NCBI RefSeq assembly: GCF_013141865.1
Contig: NZ_RCST01000001.1
Location: forward strand, 1,116,001 to 1,180,000
Direction: 5' to 3'
DNA: 64,000 nt
DNA from: Methylomonas sp. ZR1
Lineage (GTDB): Bacteria; Pseudomonadota; Gammaproteobacteria; Methylococcales; Methylomonadaceae
Within the stretch, counting starts at the first letter, position 1; each line of letters opens with the position of its first letter. Under the pieces are notes generated by a model. It saw only the letters and a list, made by a program, of their open reading frames with translations, was not told where the DNA came from and made no database searches. The translations under genes and the position numbers were made by a program. Positions 17,651 to 28,200 of the stretch are shown one piece after another.

Positions 17651-18250
17651 ATGCATCAGTCGACCGTAATCGATTTTCTGCGACACGGCGAAGCCCGTGG
17701 TGGTTCGTATTATCGCGGAATCACCGACGATCCGCTGACCGAACGCGGTTGGCGGCAGATGTATGGTCAATGCGGGGCAGGACAGTGGGATGTGGTGATC
17801 AGCTCGCCGCTACGCCGTTGTCGTTCCTTTGCCGCGGCCTGGTGCGAACAACAGCAACAGGATTTGGTCATCGAACCGGCATGGCGTGAAATTGATTTCG
17901 GCGCTTGGGAAGGCCAAACCGCCGAGCAAATTTCCAGTCGCTGGCCCGACGCACTGGCGGCATTTTATAAAGACCCCGTCCATTTCACCCCGCCGAATGC
18001 GGAAAGCTACCAAGCATTCGCCGCCCGCGTCAGGAAGGGCTGGGAAAGTTTATTGGCTGTGCAGGCCGGACGCCGCGTGCTGGTAGTAACCCATGCCGGT
18101 GTGATCAGAGCAATATTCGCGGAAGCCTTCAAGCTGCCGGTTACCCAAAGTTTTCATATCGATTTGCCGCACGCCTGTTTAACCCGTTTTACCAGTTTTG
18201 ATGACGGTAACGGGCGCTTCGTCCAGCTTAATTTTCACAAGCCGGTTTGA
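17651..18250 (+). CDS. Histidine phosphatase family protein (phosphoglycerate mutase-like)
   Basis: The 199-residue protein carries the RHGEA catalytic motif at residues 12-16, ISSPLRRC, a catalytic Glu in EIDFGAWEGQ and the second His in VTHAGVIRA. Length and the DFGAWEG segment resemble CobC-type alpha-ribazole phosphatases, but no cobalamin genes are near. In this operon it may act on a phosphoprotein or nucleotide; that is a guess. Starts 10 bp after the PhnD-like gene. Confidence 0.85.
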   Translation: MHQSTVIDFLRHGEARGGSYYRGITDDPLTERGWRQMYGQCGAGQWDVVISSPLRRCRSFAAAWCEQQQQDLVIEPAWREIDFGAWEGQTAEQISSRWPDALAAFYKDPVHFTPPNAESYQAFAARVRKGWESLLAVQAGRRVLVVTHAGVIRAIFAEAFKLPVTQSFHIDLPHACLTRFTSFDDGNGRFVQLNFHKPV

Positions 18251-18292
18251 TTCTTCTATACTGGCCTTACACTTGATTTAGGCGCGGCCGTT

Positions 18293-21091
18293 TTGACCAA
18301 TCGATTCCTACCCATCCATTTAGGCGCGCCGGGCGAAGAGATCAGTAAAAAAGATCTATATGCAGTTGCCCAACGATTCAAGCACTTCAATCAGTTGCGT
18401 TTGCAACATGTACAAAGTTTTTTGCAGCCGCGCCAACAGGATTTCTTAAAGCTGCTGCCGTTACTGTTTCATCAAAATCATCCCTTGTTGCCCGGTTTCG
18501 TGTCGCTGGAAGGCCCGGCGGGTATTCCCGATTACACGCCCAACAAGCAGACTATAGATGTTGCCAAGCAGTTTTCCAAAGGCTTTGTCTACAAGCGCAA
18601 GGCCTTAAGACACTATCCTATCCAGGCGATTTTTTTGATGGGTAGCGTCGGGAGTATGGCGTTTTCGAAAAACAGCGATATTGATATTTGGCTTTGCCAT
18701 TCATCCACTTTGGCGCCGGATGAATTAAACGAATTGCGGCAAAAAGCCCAGGAAGTGGAAAAATGGGCGGCGACCTTAAAAATTGAGACGCATTTTTTTC
18801 TGGTTGATGCGGTGCAGTTTTTGCGCGGCGAAAATACGCCGATCTCTAAAGAGAGTAGCGGCGAAACGCAACATTATCTGTTATTGGAAGAGTTTTACCG
18901 CACCTCGATTTACATCGCCGGGCGGATACCGGTCTGGTGGTTGGTGCCGCCGCAACAGGAAAAATACTATAAGCAATATGTCGCCCATTTGCTGGAAAAC
19001 CGGTTTATCTCCGAAACCGACGTCGTCGATTTCGGCGGCCTAGAAGATATGCCGATGGCGGAATTCGTCAGTGCGACGCTTTGGCATATCTACAAGTCTT
19101 TGACATCCCCGCATAAGTCCTTGTTGAAGCTGCTGCTGATGGAAAGTTATGCCAGCGAATTTCCCGAACCGCAGTGGCTGTGTCTGTCATTGAAGCAGGC
19201 GGTGTATCAAGGCGATTTCAGTGTCGAAAGCCTGGATCCTTACCTGCTGATGTACCGCAAAGTGGATGCCTATCTGCGCCAGGCTCAGTCCAAACGCCGC
19301 TTGAATCTGATTCGGGAATGTTTTTACATGAAGATCATGGCCGCGTCCGATAATCTCACGGAGAATAGAGTGCGCTTGCAGCGTGAAGATTATCTGCATA
19401 GTGTGGCAGATCAATGGGAATGGCCGGAGGATTTGCTGGACAATTTAGCCAGCCAAAAATTTTGGGACATTAAGAAAGCCAGTGTCGAGCACGTGGTGAT
19501 TCGCGATCAATTGCAACAATGTCTGCGGATGATTTTAAAGTTTTCCGGTTTGCCATTGGATCAGGCGCAGCGGGAAAACAGAGACTTGAAATTGATCGGC
19601 CGGAAATTGCGGGCCACCCTGGATTTACGTCCCGACAAAATCGAGGTGCTCACCACCAGAACCACTGTCCATGCCAAACCCGATTTGTTGATAGCTGTGG
19701 AAGTCCTGACTGACGACGCGCCGCCTCGCTGGTGTTTATACGATGACCGAGCGGCGTCACAGAAAGCCTCTCTGGAAAGCGCGATTAAATCCGGCGAGAG
19801 CTTGCTCGAAGTTTTATGCTGGGCCGTGGTAAACGGCTTGTACAAAAAGTCGCTCAATCTGCAACTGGTGACTCCCAATCTTAAAATTGCCAATAATGAT
19901 TTATATCAACTGTTTAATGAGTTAAATGCGTTTCTAAGCCGCTATTTGCCTGGCAGGGAGAACGATCTGGAGGTTTACGGCGAGCCGAATCGCGTCTCGT
20001 CGTCCTTGTTACTGATAAACCTCGGCGAAAGTTTGGCGATTGACGCGAACAATCAACAGTTGGTGATGAGCGAACGCTCAGACCCCTTGAGTTATGGTGA
20101 CAGCCGCCAGTGTTTCATCCAGAGCGTCCAGCGCCTATCCGTATCCAGTTGGGGTGAGGTCAGTTTGCAGCGCTATATAGGTATAGAGGGGGTTTTTAAC
20201 TGCCTCGTTGATGTGTTCAATAACAGCGCCGCGCCCTTGTCTGCCGATAAACTCCAAGCGCTATGTTACAACCCGGTACGCGGCAAAAGCATCCTCTTGC
20301 GCATCGAATCTTTGTTCGGCAATTTGCTAAAATTTTTTGCATCAGCTCGGGACGGCTTGCAGCGCTATATCGTGGCTGCCGAGACCGGTTATGGCTTGTT
20401 CCAACTCAGAAACGGCAGCCTGGGCTATTACCGGCTGGACACGCAAAATCAACTGCTGCATGAATTAGCCAAGCCTAATCCGCAATTTTCCGCAGTATTT
20501 TTTGATGCCTACGTATTGGATCAAACCTATATTCCGTCTTTATATACGCAGAATTTGGCTGATGTGATTCAGGTTTTTTATCATGCAACCAGCAAACACG
20601 TGGGTGTTTATGTGCTTGATGAAAAAGGCGCGCTGTTTGTCCATCAGCATAGCAATGCCAATCCTGAGCACGTCATCACGCACTATTCCGTGTTTTTAGG
20701 CACCTTGCTGGCGCGCGCGCAATTGCCGGATGGTTTGAGTGTCAAATTTTATGAAATTCAGCGAAACTCGGCGGGGGTGTTGTCCTGTCAGGCCGTACCG
20801 GTCAAACTTGGCGGCAGTGTGATGGATCTGAGAGTCCGGATAGCGACCGAGGAGGACGGTGCTATTGCGATTTACTGTAACGAACAAAAGTTTTCCGTTG
20901 CCAACGTCGATAGCTTCAAACCGATCCGCGCCCACATACTGGGCTATCGGAAAAACCGCGACGACTATCCGTTTCACATCACCGAAATAGATGTACCTTG
21001 TCGTTTGTTGGGAACAGACCGAAACGAGCAGTTACAAGCCGCCCATTTCCTAAACTACAAGCAAAAAATAGAAGACAAACTAAATATTTAA
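18293..21091 (+). CDS. cyaA: Class I adenylate cyclase
   Basis: CyaA makes cAMP from ATP in the cytosol. The 932-residue protein has the class I catalytic N-terminal domain with FLMGSVGSMAFSKNSDIDIW (GS/D-x-D nucleotidyltransferase pattern, about residues 115-135) and the long regulatory C-terminal half seen in enterobacterial CyaA. The start is a TTG at 18293, because no ATG or GTG precedes the conserved N-terminus. It is 42 bp downstream of the phosphatase in the same run of genes, which is unusual: cyaA is commonly a lone gene. No crp/vfr gene is in the window. Confidence 0.93.
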   Translation: MTNRFLPIHLGAPGEEISKKDLYAVAQRFKHFNQLRLQHVQSFLQPRQQDFLKLLPLLFHQNHPLLPGFVSLEGPAGIPDYTPNKQTIDVAKQFSKGFVYKRKALRHYPIQAIFLMGSVGSMAFSKNSDIDIWLCHSSTLAPDELNELRQKAQEVEKWAATLKIETHFFLVDAVQFLRGENTPISKESSGETQHYLLLEEFYRTSIYIAGRIPVWWLVPPQQEKYYKQYVAHLLENRFISETDVVDFGGLEDMPMAEFVSATLWHIYKSLTSPHKSLLKLLLMESYASEFPEPQWLCLSLKQAVYQGDFSVESLDPYLLMYRKVDAYLRQAQSKRRLNLIRECFYMKIMAASDNLTENRVRLQREDYLHSVADQWEWPEDLLDNLASQKFWDIKKASVEHVVIRDQLQQCLRMILKFSGLPLDQAQRENRDLKLIGRKLRATLDLRPDKIEVLTTRTTVHAKPDLLIAVEVLTDDAPPRWCLYDDRAASQKASLESAIKSGESLLEVLCWAVVNGLYKKSLNLQLVTPNLKIANNDLYQLFNELNAFLSRYLPGRENDLEVYGEPNRVSSSLLLINLGESLAIDANNQQLVMSERSDPLSYGDSRQCFIQSVQRLSVSSWGEVSLQRYIGIEGVFNCLVDVFNNSAAPLSADKLQALCYNPVRGKSILLRIESLFGNLLKFFASARDGLQRYIVAAETGYGLFQLRNGSLGYYRLDTQNQLLHELAKPNPQFSAVFFDAYVLDQTYIPSLYTQNLADVIQVFYHATSKHVGVYVLDEKGALFVHQHSNANPEHVITHYSVFLGTLLARAQLPDGLSVKFYEIQRNSAGVLSCQAVPVKLGGSVMDLRVRIATEEDGAIAIYCNEQKFSVANVDSFKPIRAHILGYRKNRDDYPFHITEIDVPCRLLGTDRNEQLQAAHFLNYKQKIEDKLNI

Positions 21092-21147
21092 TATTTCAGG
21101 GCCGCAGCCGATATTTAGCTCACACCAGTCGAGCTATGGGGGTTGCC

Positions 21148-22215
21148 ATGATTATCCAGAATTCCGCCGTCCACCTGCAAAGTCAACATCAAGCGCAACA
21201 GATCAGTAAACGCAACGAATCGCTGCGGGTCTGGATCGATAAGCCGGAAGATACCCCCAATACAGCGCGAAAGACTCGTCCCGAAACCGCGCGCAAAGTC
21301 ATTCAAGATTCCTTTGATCTCAGCCGGTCGGCGCAAACTTCGGCAACCGCTGCGCAAACCCTGGATGCCGATAGGGCGCTCAGTTCCAAAGATAATCTGC
21401 TGTTGCAAATCATTAGACGCATGGTCAAGGAGATTACCGGCCGCGACTTTGAATTATTCGCACCGGATGATCTCAAGGGGCAAGCCGACTCTGTGACCAT
21501 TCAGGCCCCGCAGCAAGCACCGGCAACATCCGTCCCCGAGCGCGAAGGGTATGGACTGGTCTACGAAAAATCCGAGTCTTATTTCGAAAGCGAAACGACT
21601 AATTTCAGCGCCGAAGGTAGTATCACTACCCGGGATGGGCAAACGCTGAGTTTTTCAGTGTCCTTGTCGATGAGCCGCAGCTTTTATACCGAATCCAATC
21701 TCAGTATCCGCGCCGGCGACGCGGTGAAAACCGATCCTTTGGTTATCAATTTCGATGGTAATGCCGCAGAGTTAAGCGGTAGCCAATTTCAATTCGATAT
21801 CGACGCCGATGGTCGTTTGGATCAAATAGCCGGTTTGAAAGCCGGCAGCGGTCTGCTGGCATTGGACAAAAACCAGGATGGCCTGATCAACGACGGTTCG
21901 GAATTGTTCGGTCCGCGCAGCGGCAATGGCTTTGCAGACTTAGCGGCTTATGACGACGATAACAATCAGTTTATCGACGCCGGCGATGCCGTTTACAAAC
22001 AACTGCGGATCTGGCAACGGCATGATGACGGGTCGCAGCAATTATTGGCGTTGGGTGATAAAAATGTTGGCGCGATTTACTTAGGTCACTTGACGACGCC
22101 GTTTCAACTAAAAGACACCGCCAATCAAGCGCTGGGTGAAATTGCCAGTAGCGGTATCTATTTAACCGAACAAGGCCAAGCCGGCAGCGTGCAGCAACTT
22201 AATTTCCTGGCTTGA
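21148..22215 (+). CDS. Calcium-loop (EF-hand-like) protein of unknown function
   Basis: The 355-residue protein has no signal peptide. Its C-terminal half is rich in EF-hand-like acidic loops: DIDADGRLDQI, DKNQDGLINDG and YDDDNNQFIDAGD, near residues 215-280. The N-terminal third is polar and Gln-rich. Similar uncharacterised proteins occur in pseudomonads and methylotrophs. The start at 21148 follows a GGGGG tract; a frame extending 50 codons upstream overlaps cyaA and is unlikely. It ends the long cyaA operon, 56 bp after cyaA. Confidence 0.6.
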   Translation: MIIQNSAVHLQSQHQAQQISKRNESLRVWIDKPEDTPNTARKTRPETARKVIQDSFDLSRSAQTSATAAQTLDADRALSSKDNLLLQIIRRMVKEITGRDFELFAPDDLKGQADSVTIQAPQQAPATSVPEREGYGLVYEKSESYFESETTNFSAEGSITTRDGQTLSFSVSLSMSRSFYTESNLSIRAGDAVKTDPLVINFDGNAAELSGSQFQFDIDADGRLDQIAGLKAGSGLLALDKNQDGLINDGSELFGPRSGNGFADLAAYDDDNNQFIDAGDAVYKQLRIWQRHDDGSQQLLALGDKNVGAIYLGHLTTPFQLKDTANQALGEIASSGIYLTEQGQAGSVQQLNFLA

Positions 22216-22604
22216 AACAAAGATTTCCCATGATTTTCCTGCGGCCGAGTCGGGGCATTTTTTTCCGGCTTGGCCGAGTATGGATACGGAAGCCTTTCAT
22301 GCCTGCCCCATCATCTGTCTGAATTCGATAATTGAGCTAGACTTGCCCACATTGCAAAACAATGTCGAAACGATCATGACAAGCCATGCTTTATGGTTAG
22401 CCCGATCCTCAAATATTGCTGTTCCTGCGAATCCGGACTGATTCCCTTCGCGGCCTATAAGGCCCCCCAAGCTGCGGGAATGTCCCTCGCTGTCGATATG
22501 AAGGCTGGTTAATAGTCAAACCGCATGCCGGAGTCGCAATCCAGGTATCCGGGATTGCTGATTAATAAAGATTGAATGACTCAAAGTACTGCTCATAAGA
22601 CCCT
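22216..22604 (+). other. 389-bp gap between the EF-hand-like protein and TonB receptor genes
   Basis: No gene is seen. Just after the stop there is a 12-bp imperfect hairpin with two wobble pairs (22242-22253 with 22265-22276) that may end the upstream operon, although its T tract lies in the loop. A second hairpin, GCAATCC/GGATTGC (22536-22558), lies 47 bp before the receptor start. I looked for a cobalamin riboswitch core and did not find one. Confidence 0.5.
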
Positions 22605-24590
22605 ATGAAAAAATATATTGCCGGATTTTTTGTATTAACTGGTCACGCCTGCGTCTTGCAGGCTGCATCTCAAGACGCACTTGAGCTGAATGTGGAAGAC
22701 TTGCTGAATGTTGAAGTGACTTCAGTGTCCAAAAAAGCCCAAGCACTGAACGATTCCGCGGCCGCGATATTTGTCATTACCAACGATGACATCAAACGAA
22801 CGGGCGCGACCAGTATTCCCGAGGCACTGCGCATGGCCCCGGGCCTTGACGTGGCGCGTATCGATTCGAACAAGTGGGCAGTCAGTTCCCGGGGCTTTAA
22901 TGCGCGTTTCTCCAACAAGTTACTGGTATTGATCGATGGTCGCAATACTTATAGCCGCATGTTTTCCGGTACCTACTGGGAAAACCAGGATGTGATGATG
23001 GAGGATGTCGAACGGATTGAGGTGATTAGAGGCCCTGGCGCGACGCTGTGGGGCGCAAACGCGGTAAACGGTGTAATCAACATCATCACCAAACACAGCT
23101 CGAAAACACAAGGCGGTCTGGTGGCTGCCGGCGGCGGTACTGAGGAACAGGGGTTTGGCGCATTTCGCTACGGCGGCAAGTTGGGCGAGGATACGACGGG
23201 CCGGGTTTATGCCAAGGGGTTCAAACGCGATCAAAATACCAATGCCCAAGGCCATGGCGCCGGCGACGATTGGGACAAAGTACAGGGCGGGTTTCGCATA
23301 GATTCTCAGTTGTCGTCAGCAGACGAACTTAAATTTCAGGGCGATCTTTATCACAGTCATCTCAATCAAGTGTTGTCTAAGCCCAGTATTTTAGCGCCCT
23401 ACAGTACAACTTTCCGTGATAAAGCCGAAGCCTACGGCGGCAATATCATGGGGCGTTGGCAGCACACGTTTTCCACCCAGTCCGACATGTCTCTACAATT
23501 GTTTTACGACTACTATCGGCGCAATGAGGACTGGATGTCCGAAGGGCGGGATACTTTTGACTTGGATTTTCAGCATCGCTTCGGCTTGTTTGATAGCCAT
23601 GAATTGATTTGGGGGCTGGGTTACCAACTAACCTCGGATCGCCTTGAAAGTAGCACTATATTCAGCATGTCTCCTGCCCACCGGAAAAATCAGTTATTCA
23701 GCGCATTCGTCCAGGATGAAATGGAATTGATAGACCAAACGCTGTGGTTGACCTTGGGCAACAAATTTGAACATAACGATTTCACCGGCTTTGAAGGCCA
23801 GCCCACCGCCCGATTAATGTGGGCGCCGGCGCTGAATCATCGGCTTTGGGCCGGGGTATCCAGAGCAGTGCGCACGCCCTCGCGCGGCGAAGCCAATATG
23901 CGCTTAACCACGGCGGTTGTGCCGCCGTCATCGCCATTTTTTATACCGGTGGAACTGGCGCTGGAGGGTAACACAAGCTTGCGTAGCGAAGATGTGATTG
24001 CTTACGAAGTGGGTTACCGCACCACCATGATCAAATCCGTATCGGTGGATGTGACGGCGTTTTATAACGATTACGCGCACATGCGCGACGCTTCCCAAGG
24101 CGCCGTTTATTTCGATCCTATTCGCGGTGTGTTGGTCCAGCCTTTACCCTTTAGTAATAATTTAAAAGCCAAGACCTATGGTGTCGAAGTCTCGACTGTC
24201 TGGCAAATGCTGGACTGGTGGCGGTGGGACGCCAATTACAGCGTGCTTAAAACCGAAGTGCCGCAAACCGCTATGGCGGTGGTGGGCATTAGTCCGCAGC
24301 AGCGCATGAATTTACGCAGTGCGGTCAATATTCGGCCGGATTTGGACTTTGATATTTGGTTTCGCTACGTCGGCAACAATGCCGCAGCAACAGCTTCCGG
24401 CAACAGTTACATACCCGATTATGTGACGATGGACGCGCGCTTGGCCTGGCGCCCCGAACCTGATCTGGAAATATCATTGGTAGGCCAAAACTTATTAACT
24501 AATAGCCACTTGGAATATCAACAGGAAAACCTGGTACTGACAACATTTATTGATAGGGGTATGTACGGAAAAATCAGTTGGAATTTCTGA
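22605..24590 (+). CDS. TonB-dependent outer-membrane receptor
   Basis: The 661-residue precursor has a signal peptide (1-21), a plug domain (about 50-165: FVITNDDIKRTGATSIPEAL, then RGFNARFSNKLLVLIDGRN and VERIEVIRGPGATLWGANAV), and a beta-barrel ending in an aromatic residue (GKISWNF). It belongs to the group of smaller receptors found next to YfiR-like and GGDEF-kinase genes. The ligand is unknown. No metal or cobalamin uptake genes flank it; the downstream neighbours suggest that it may feed a signalling route rather than bulk uptake. Confidence 0.9.
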   Translation: MKKYIAGFFVLTGHACVLQAASQDALELNVEDLLNVEVTSVSKKAQALNDSAAAIFVITNDDIKRTGATSIPEALRMAPGLDVARIDSNKWAVSSRGFNARFSNKLLVLIDGRNTYSRMFSGTYWENQDVMMEDVERIEVIRGPGATLWGANAVNGVINIITKHSSKTQGGLVAAGGGTEEQGFGAFRYGGKLGEDTTGRVYAKGFKRDQNTNAQGHGAGDDWDKVQGGFRIDSQLSSADELKFQGDLYHSHLNQVLSKPSILAPYSTTFRDKAEAYGGNIMGRWQHTFSTQSDMSLQLFYDYYRRNEDWMSEGRDTFDLDFQHRFGLFDSHELIWGLGYQLTSDRLESSTIFSMSPAHRKNQLFSAFVQDEMELIDQTLWLTLGNKFEHNDFTGFEGQPTARLMWAPALNHRLWAGVSRAVRTPSRGEANMRLTTAVVPPSSPFFIPVELALEGNTSLRSEDVIAYEVGYRTTMIKSVSVDVTAFYNDYAHMRDASQGAVYFDPIRGVLVQPLPFSNNLKAKTYGVEVSTVWQMLDWWRWDANYSVLKTEVPQTAMAVVGISPQQRMNLRSAVNIRPDLDFDIWFRYVGNNAAATASGNSYIPDYVTMDARLAWRPEPDLEISLVGQNLLTNSHLEYQQENLVLTTFIDRGMYGKISWNF

Positions 24591-24653
24591 TGCCGCTGGC
24601 AGGTAGACTGTTTTGCATTTTTTCTATTTAGTTGGATTATTGTTGCGACGGAT

Positions 24654-25193
24654 ATGCAAAACGCAATAAAAATTTATCTGTTGGCATTAATGTTATTTAG
24701 TTCAAGCGCGTCTTGCGCGGCGCCGTTGGCGCTTGAGCAATATACGGTGTTGGCCGCATTGACGCTTAATTTTGCGCGCTTTACGCAATGGCCGGAGCAG
24801 GCGTTTGCCAATTCCGGAAATAACCTGCAGGTTTGTTTGGTAGGAGACAATGCATTACTGCAATCTTTTGATTCAATTAGCGGTAAAGCAGTTGGAGATA
24901 GAGTGATTAAAATAATTAATTCGGATAAGTTACGCAATTTAAATCAATGTCATATTCTGTTTTTAAGCGAATTATCCAATAGTGTTTTGTCGCAAGTTTT
25001 TTTAGATACCAGGCAGTTTCCGGTGTTGACGATAGGTGAAGAAGCCAATTTTATCGAATCGGGGGGCATGGTGGCTATGGTGAATACCGATGGAAAAATA
25101 CAGTTACATATCAATCTTGCCACGGTCAAAAGCTCGGGGCTAACGATTAGTTCCAGCCTTCTGCGCTTAGCGAAAATTGTCGGCGATAATTAG
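24654..25193 (+). CDS. YfiR-family periplasmic protein
   Basis: The 179-residue precursor has a signal peptide (about 1-22). The mature part matches YfiR (DUF4154): [12 protein letters not shown] near the start, [16 protein letters not shown], and a C-terminal [25 protein letters not shown]. In P. aeruginosa YfiR is a periplasmic brake on the diguanylate cyclase YfiN. Here the next gene, 13 bp downstream, is a membrane kinase/GGDEF-EAL protein with a CHASE8-like sensor, so this protein probably restrains or tunes it. Confidence 0.87.
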   Translation: MQNAIKIYLLALMLFSSSASCAAPLALEQYTVLAALTLNFARFTQWPEQAFANSGNNLQVCLVGDNALLQSFDSISGKAVGDRVIKIINSDKLRNLNQCHILFLSELSNSVLSQVFLDTRQFPVLTIGEEANFIESGGMVAMVNTDGKIQLHINLATVKSSGLTISSSLLRLAKIVGDN

Positions 25194-25206
25194 GAGAGAT
25201 AATCGC

Positions 25207-28200
25207 ATGTTTAAATGGTTTAACAATGCGCCTATCAAGATCAAGCTAGTCTTTATTATGACTTTGATCGCTGTGTTGACGCTGTTTTCGGCAAGCACTG
25301 CGATTGTTGTGAATGAATATTATGCAAAAAAGAAAGATACCGAGCAGCAGCTGGTATTAATTGCCAATATTATTGCGTCGAATATTTCAGCGGCACTGGT
25401 TTTTGAAGATACTGTCTCGGCTAATACTATGTTAAATAGTATGAAAACCCGGGACAGCATATTAAATGCCGAATTATATGATAAGCAAGGCAAGTTATTT
25501 GCCGACTATCACTCGCAAAAACTGGGTGTTAGTCATTGGGATGCGGAAAAAGCTTCCGCGGTTTTAAACGATGCGAAATCTCTTCCCAGCTCTGAAAGCC
25601 TATATGGTTTTATCGGCGAAGTTTTCGCTTATTGGTATGAGCGCTTATTTCCTTATACCAATAATATTGTTGGTAAGTCTGGGGAAAAAAGCGTATTCAA
25701 ATACGATGACGACAATAATCTGCATTTTGTCCGTTCGATAGAACTGGATGGTGACGTCGTAGGGGTATTGCATTTGGTGGATGACCAAAGCGGCTTCTAC
25801 GCCATATTAAAAGCGTTTTATTCGACTATGGGTTTGATCGTAATATTTACCATGGTCTTAATCGGTATGTTGACCACCAAATTGCAGCAAATATTTTTGG
25901 CGCCCCTACTCAAACTGATGGATGCCATGCAATCGGTTGGACATGAGAAGAGTTTTTCGCATCGGATTAACAAGACCAGCAACGACGAATTCGGCGATTT
26001 AGCCGATGTGTACAATGCCATGCTAGCCGAAATCCAGTTCAGAGATGATCAACTAGCCATGCACCGAGATTCTTTGGAAAGGCAAGTTATCGAACGTACC
26101 CAGCAATTGGAAGAAAAAAATCAAGAGCTGAGTATCAGCATCGCCGAAGCGCTCTCCGCCAAAGAGCAAGCCGAACAAGCCAGTAAAGCCAAGTCGCAAT
26201 TTTTGGCAACCATGAGCCATGAGATCAGAACGCCGATGAATGGCGTGTTGGGCATGACCGAGTTGTTGATGTCATCCGGTTTGGATGATCGGCAAACCAG
26301 ATTTGCCGATACCGCCTACCGTTCTGCCAATTCGCTACTCAGCATCATCAATAATATTCTCGATTTTTCCAAAATCGAAGCCGGCAAATTGCAGTTGATC
26401 GTTCAGGAGTTCGATCTGCGCCGCTTATTGGAAGACACCGTGGAAATGATGGCGGAGCAAGCCCACCGTAAGGGCCTGGAACTGATATTGAATCTGCCGC
26501 ACCAAATGCATTTTATTGTGCAAGGCGATGCGGAACGATTACGGCAGGTGCTGGTTAACCTGCTGAGCAATGCCATCAAGTTTACCGAAGAAGGCGATGT
26601 GCAGCTTAAGGTGAGTGTTCCGGAAAATACCGCACGCGATAAAGTCAGATTATTATTCGAAGTAATCGATACCGGCATAGGGGTTGCCGCTGAGCGTCAG
26701 GCGGAAATTTTCGATAGTTTCACCCAGTCCGACGGCAGCATTACCCGGCGTTATGGCGGGACCGGTTTAGGTTTGACCATTTCCAAGCAATTAGTCGAAT
26801 TAATGGGCGGTAGTCTGGGACTGGAAAGTAATATCGGTCGGGGTTCCCGGTTTTACTTTGACTTAGAATTGGGATTGGGCATCCAGACCGACATCGAACG
26901 TGCCGATACCAGCGCGTTGGAAGGTCTGCACATCTTGGTAGTGGATGACAATGCGATAAACCGCGACATACTCCACGATCAAGTTTCGCTATGGGGCGCC
27001 CATGTTACGACCGTCGATAGCGGCCCCAGGGCGCTAAAGCTATTGGTCGAGGCGGCTACTTTAAATAATCCGTTTCAAGTTGCTCTGCTGGATTGGCATT
27101 TGCCGGTGATGGACGGCTTGACGCTGGCCAAGGCCATTCAACGCGACCAGCGTATTCCCAAGCTGCCTTTAATCATGCTCAGCTCCGAAAATGTCAGCAT
27201 TAAAACCGGCCTGACCCACGAATACGGCATCAGCTTTTATTTGAACAAACCGGTTTTTCAACAACGTCTGCTGAATTGCTTGCTGGAAATCGCCACGTTC
27301 GCACCCTTGGAACAAGCGGCGCCTTCCGCTGTTACACCGGAGCAAATTAAGTTATCCGGGCGCATTTTGGTGGCCGAGGATAACTTGGTTAATCAGGAAG
27401 TGGTCAAAAGCTTCTTAGAAAGCATGGGCTGCATCGCGGAGGTGGTGGCAGACGGTCAGGAAGCACTGCAAGCCGCCTGTCGGCGTCGTTACGACTTGGT
27501 TTTGATGGATTGTCATATGCCGGTTATGGATGGCTTTTCGGCAACCGTCAAAATTCGCGAGCATGAACAAGCCACGGCCTCGACCCGAATTCCGATTATC
27601 GCTTTAACCGCCGATGTACAAAAAGGCATACACGATCAGTGTGAAATGGTTGGTATGGACGGCTATTTAAGTAAACCGTTCAGCAAAGAGCAACTGCGCC
27701 ATTTATTGATAAATTGGCTGCCAAATGCTGCGGATAATGCACTGGAGCCGGCTCCGCTGGCATATCAAGACGCAGCGATGGCAGGCGAATTTCCCCCCGG
27801 ACCGATTTGCCAGGCCGATCTGGCTCAGCTTCGGGATATTTACGATGCGAATGGGGTAAGTTTATTAAACAAGGCCATCGCACTCTATCTGCAAACCGCG
27901 CCGGAAACAGCCGAAAAACTTAGACAAGCCGCTGCCGATGGGCAGGCGGATTTGCTGGCCGATATGGCTCATGCCCTCAAATCGTCCAGTGCCAATCTGG
28001 GTGCCAGGGATTTGTCTAAAACCTGCCGATTGCTGGAAACTGCCGGCCGCCAAGCGGATCTTGCAGCAATTCCGGCACTGCTGGCGGAATTTGAGGCGCA
28101 ATTGCCGGCGGCTTTGGCCGAGTTGCGTGCTATTGCCCATGCCAGCGTAGCGCAGCCCGATGCACCGCAAGCCGGCATGGATAAGCGAGTAACCGACCTA

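Noticed and set aside
20998..21147. Upstream extension of the EF-hand-like gene
   Set aside because: The first 50 codons overlap cyaA out of frame and have no ribosome site; the start at 21148 is better supported.
22216..22604. Cobalamin riboswitch ahead of the TonB receptor
   Set aside because: The conserved core (GCCACTG-type box and paired segments) is not found; only simple hairpins are present.
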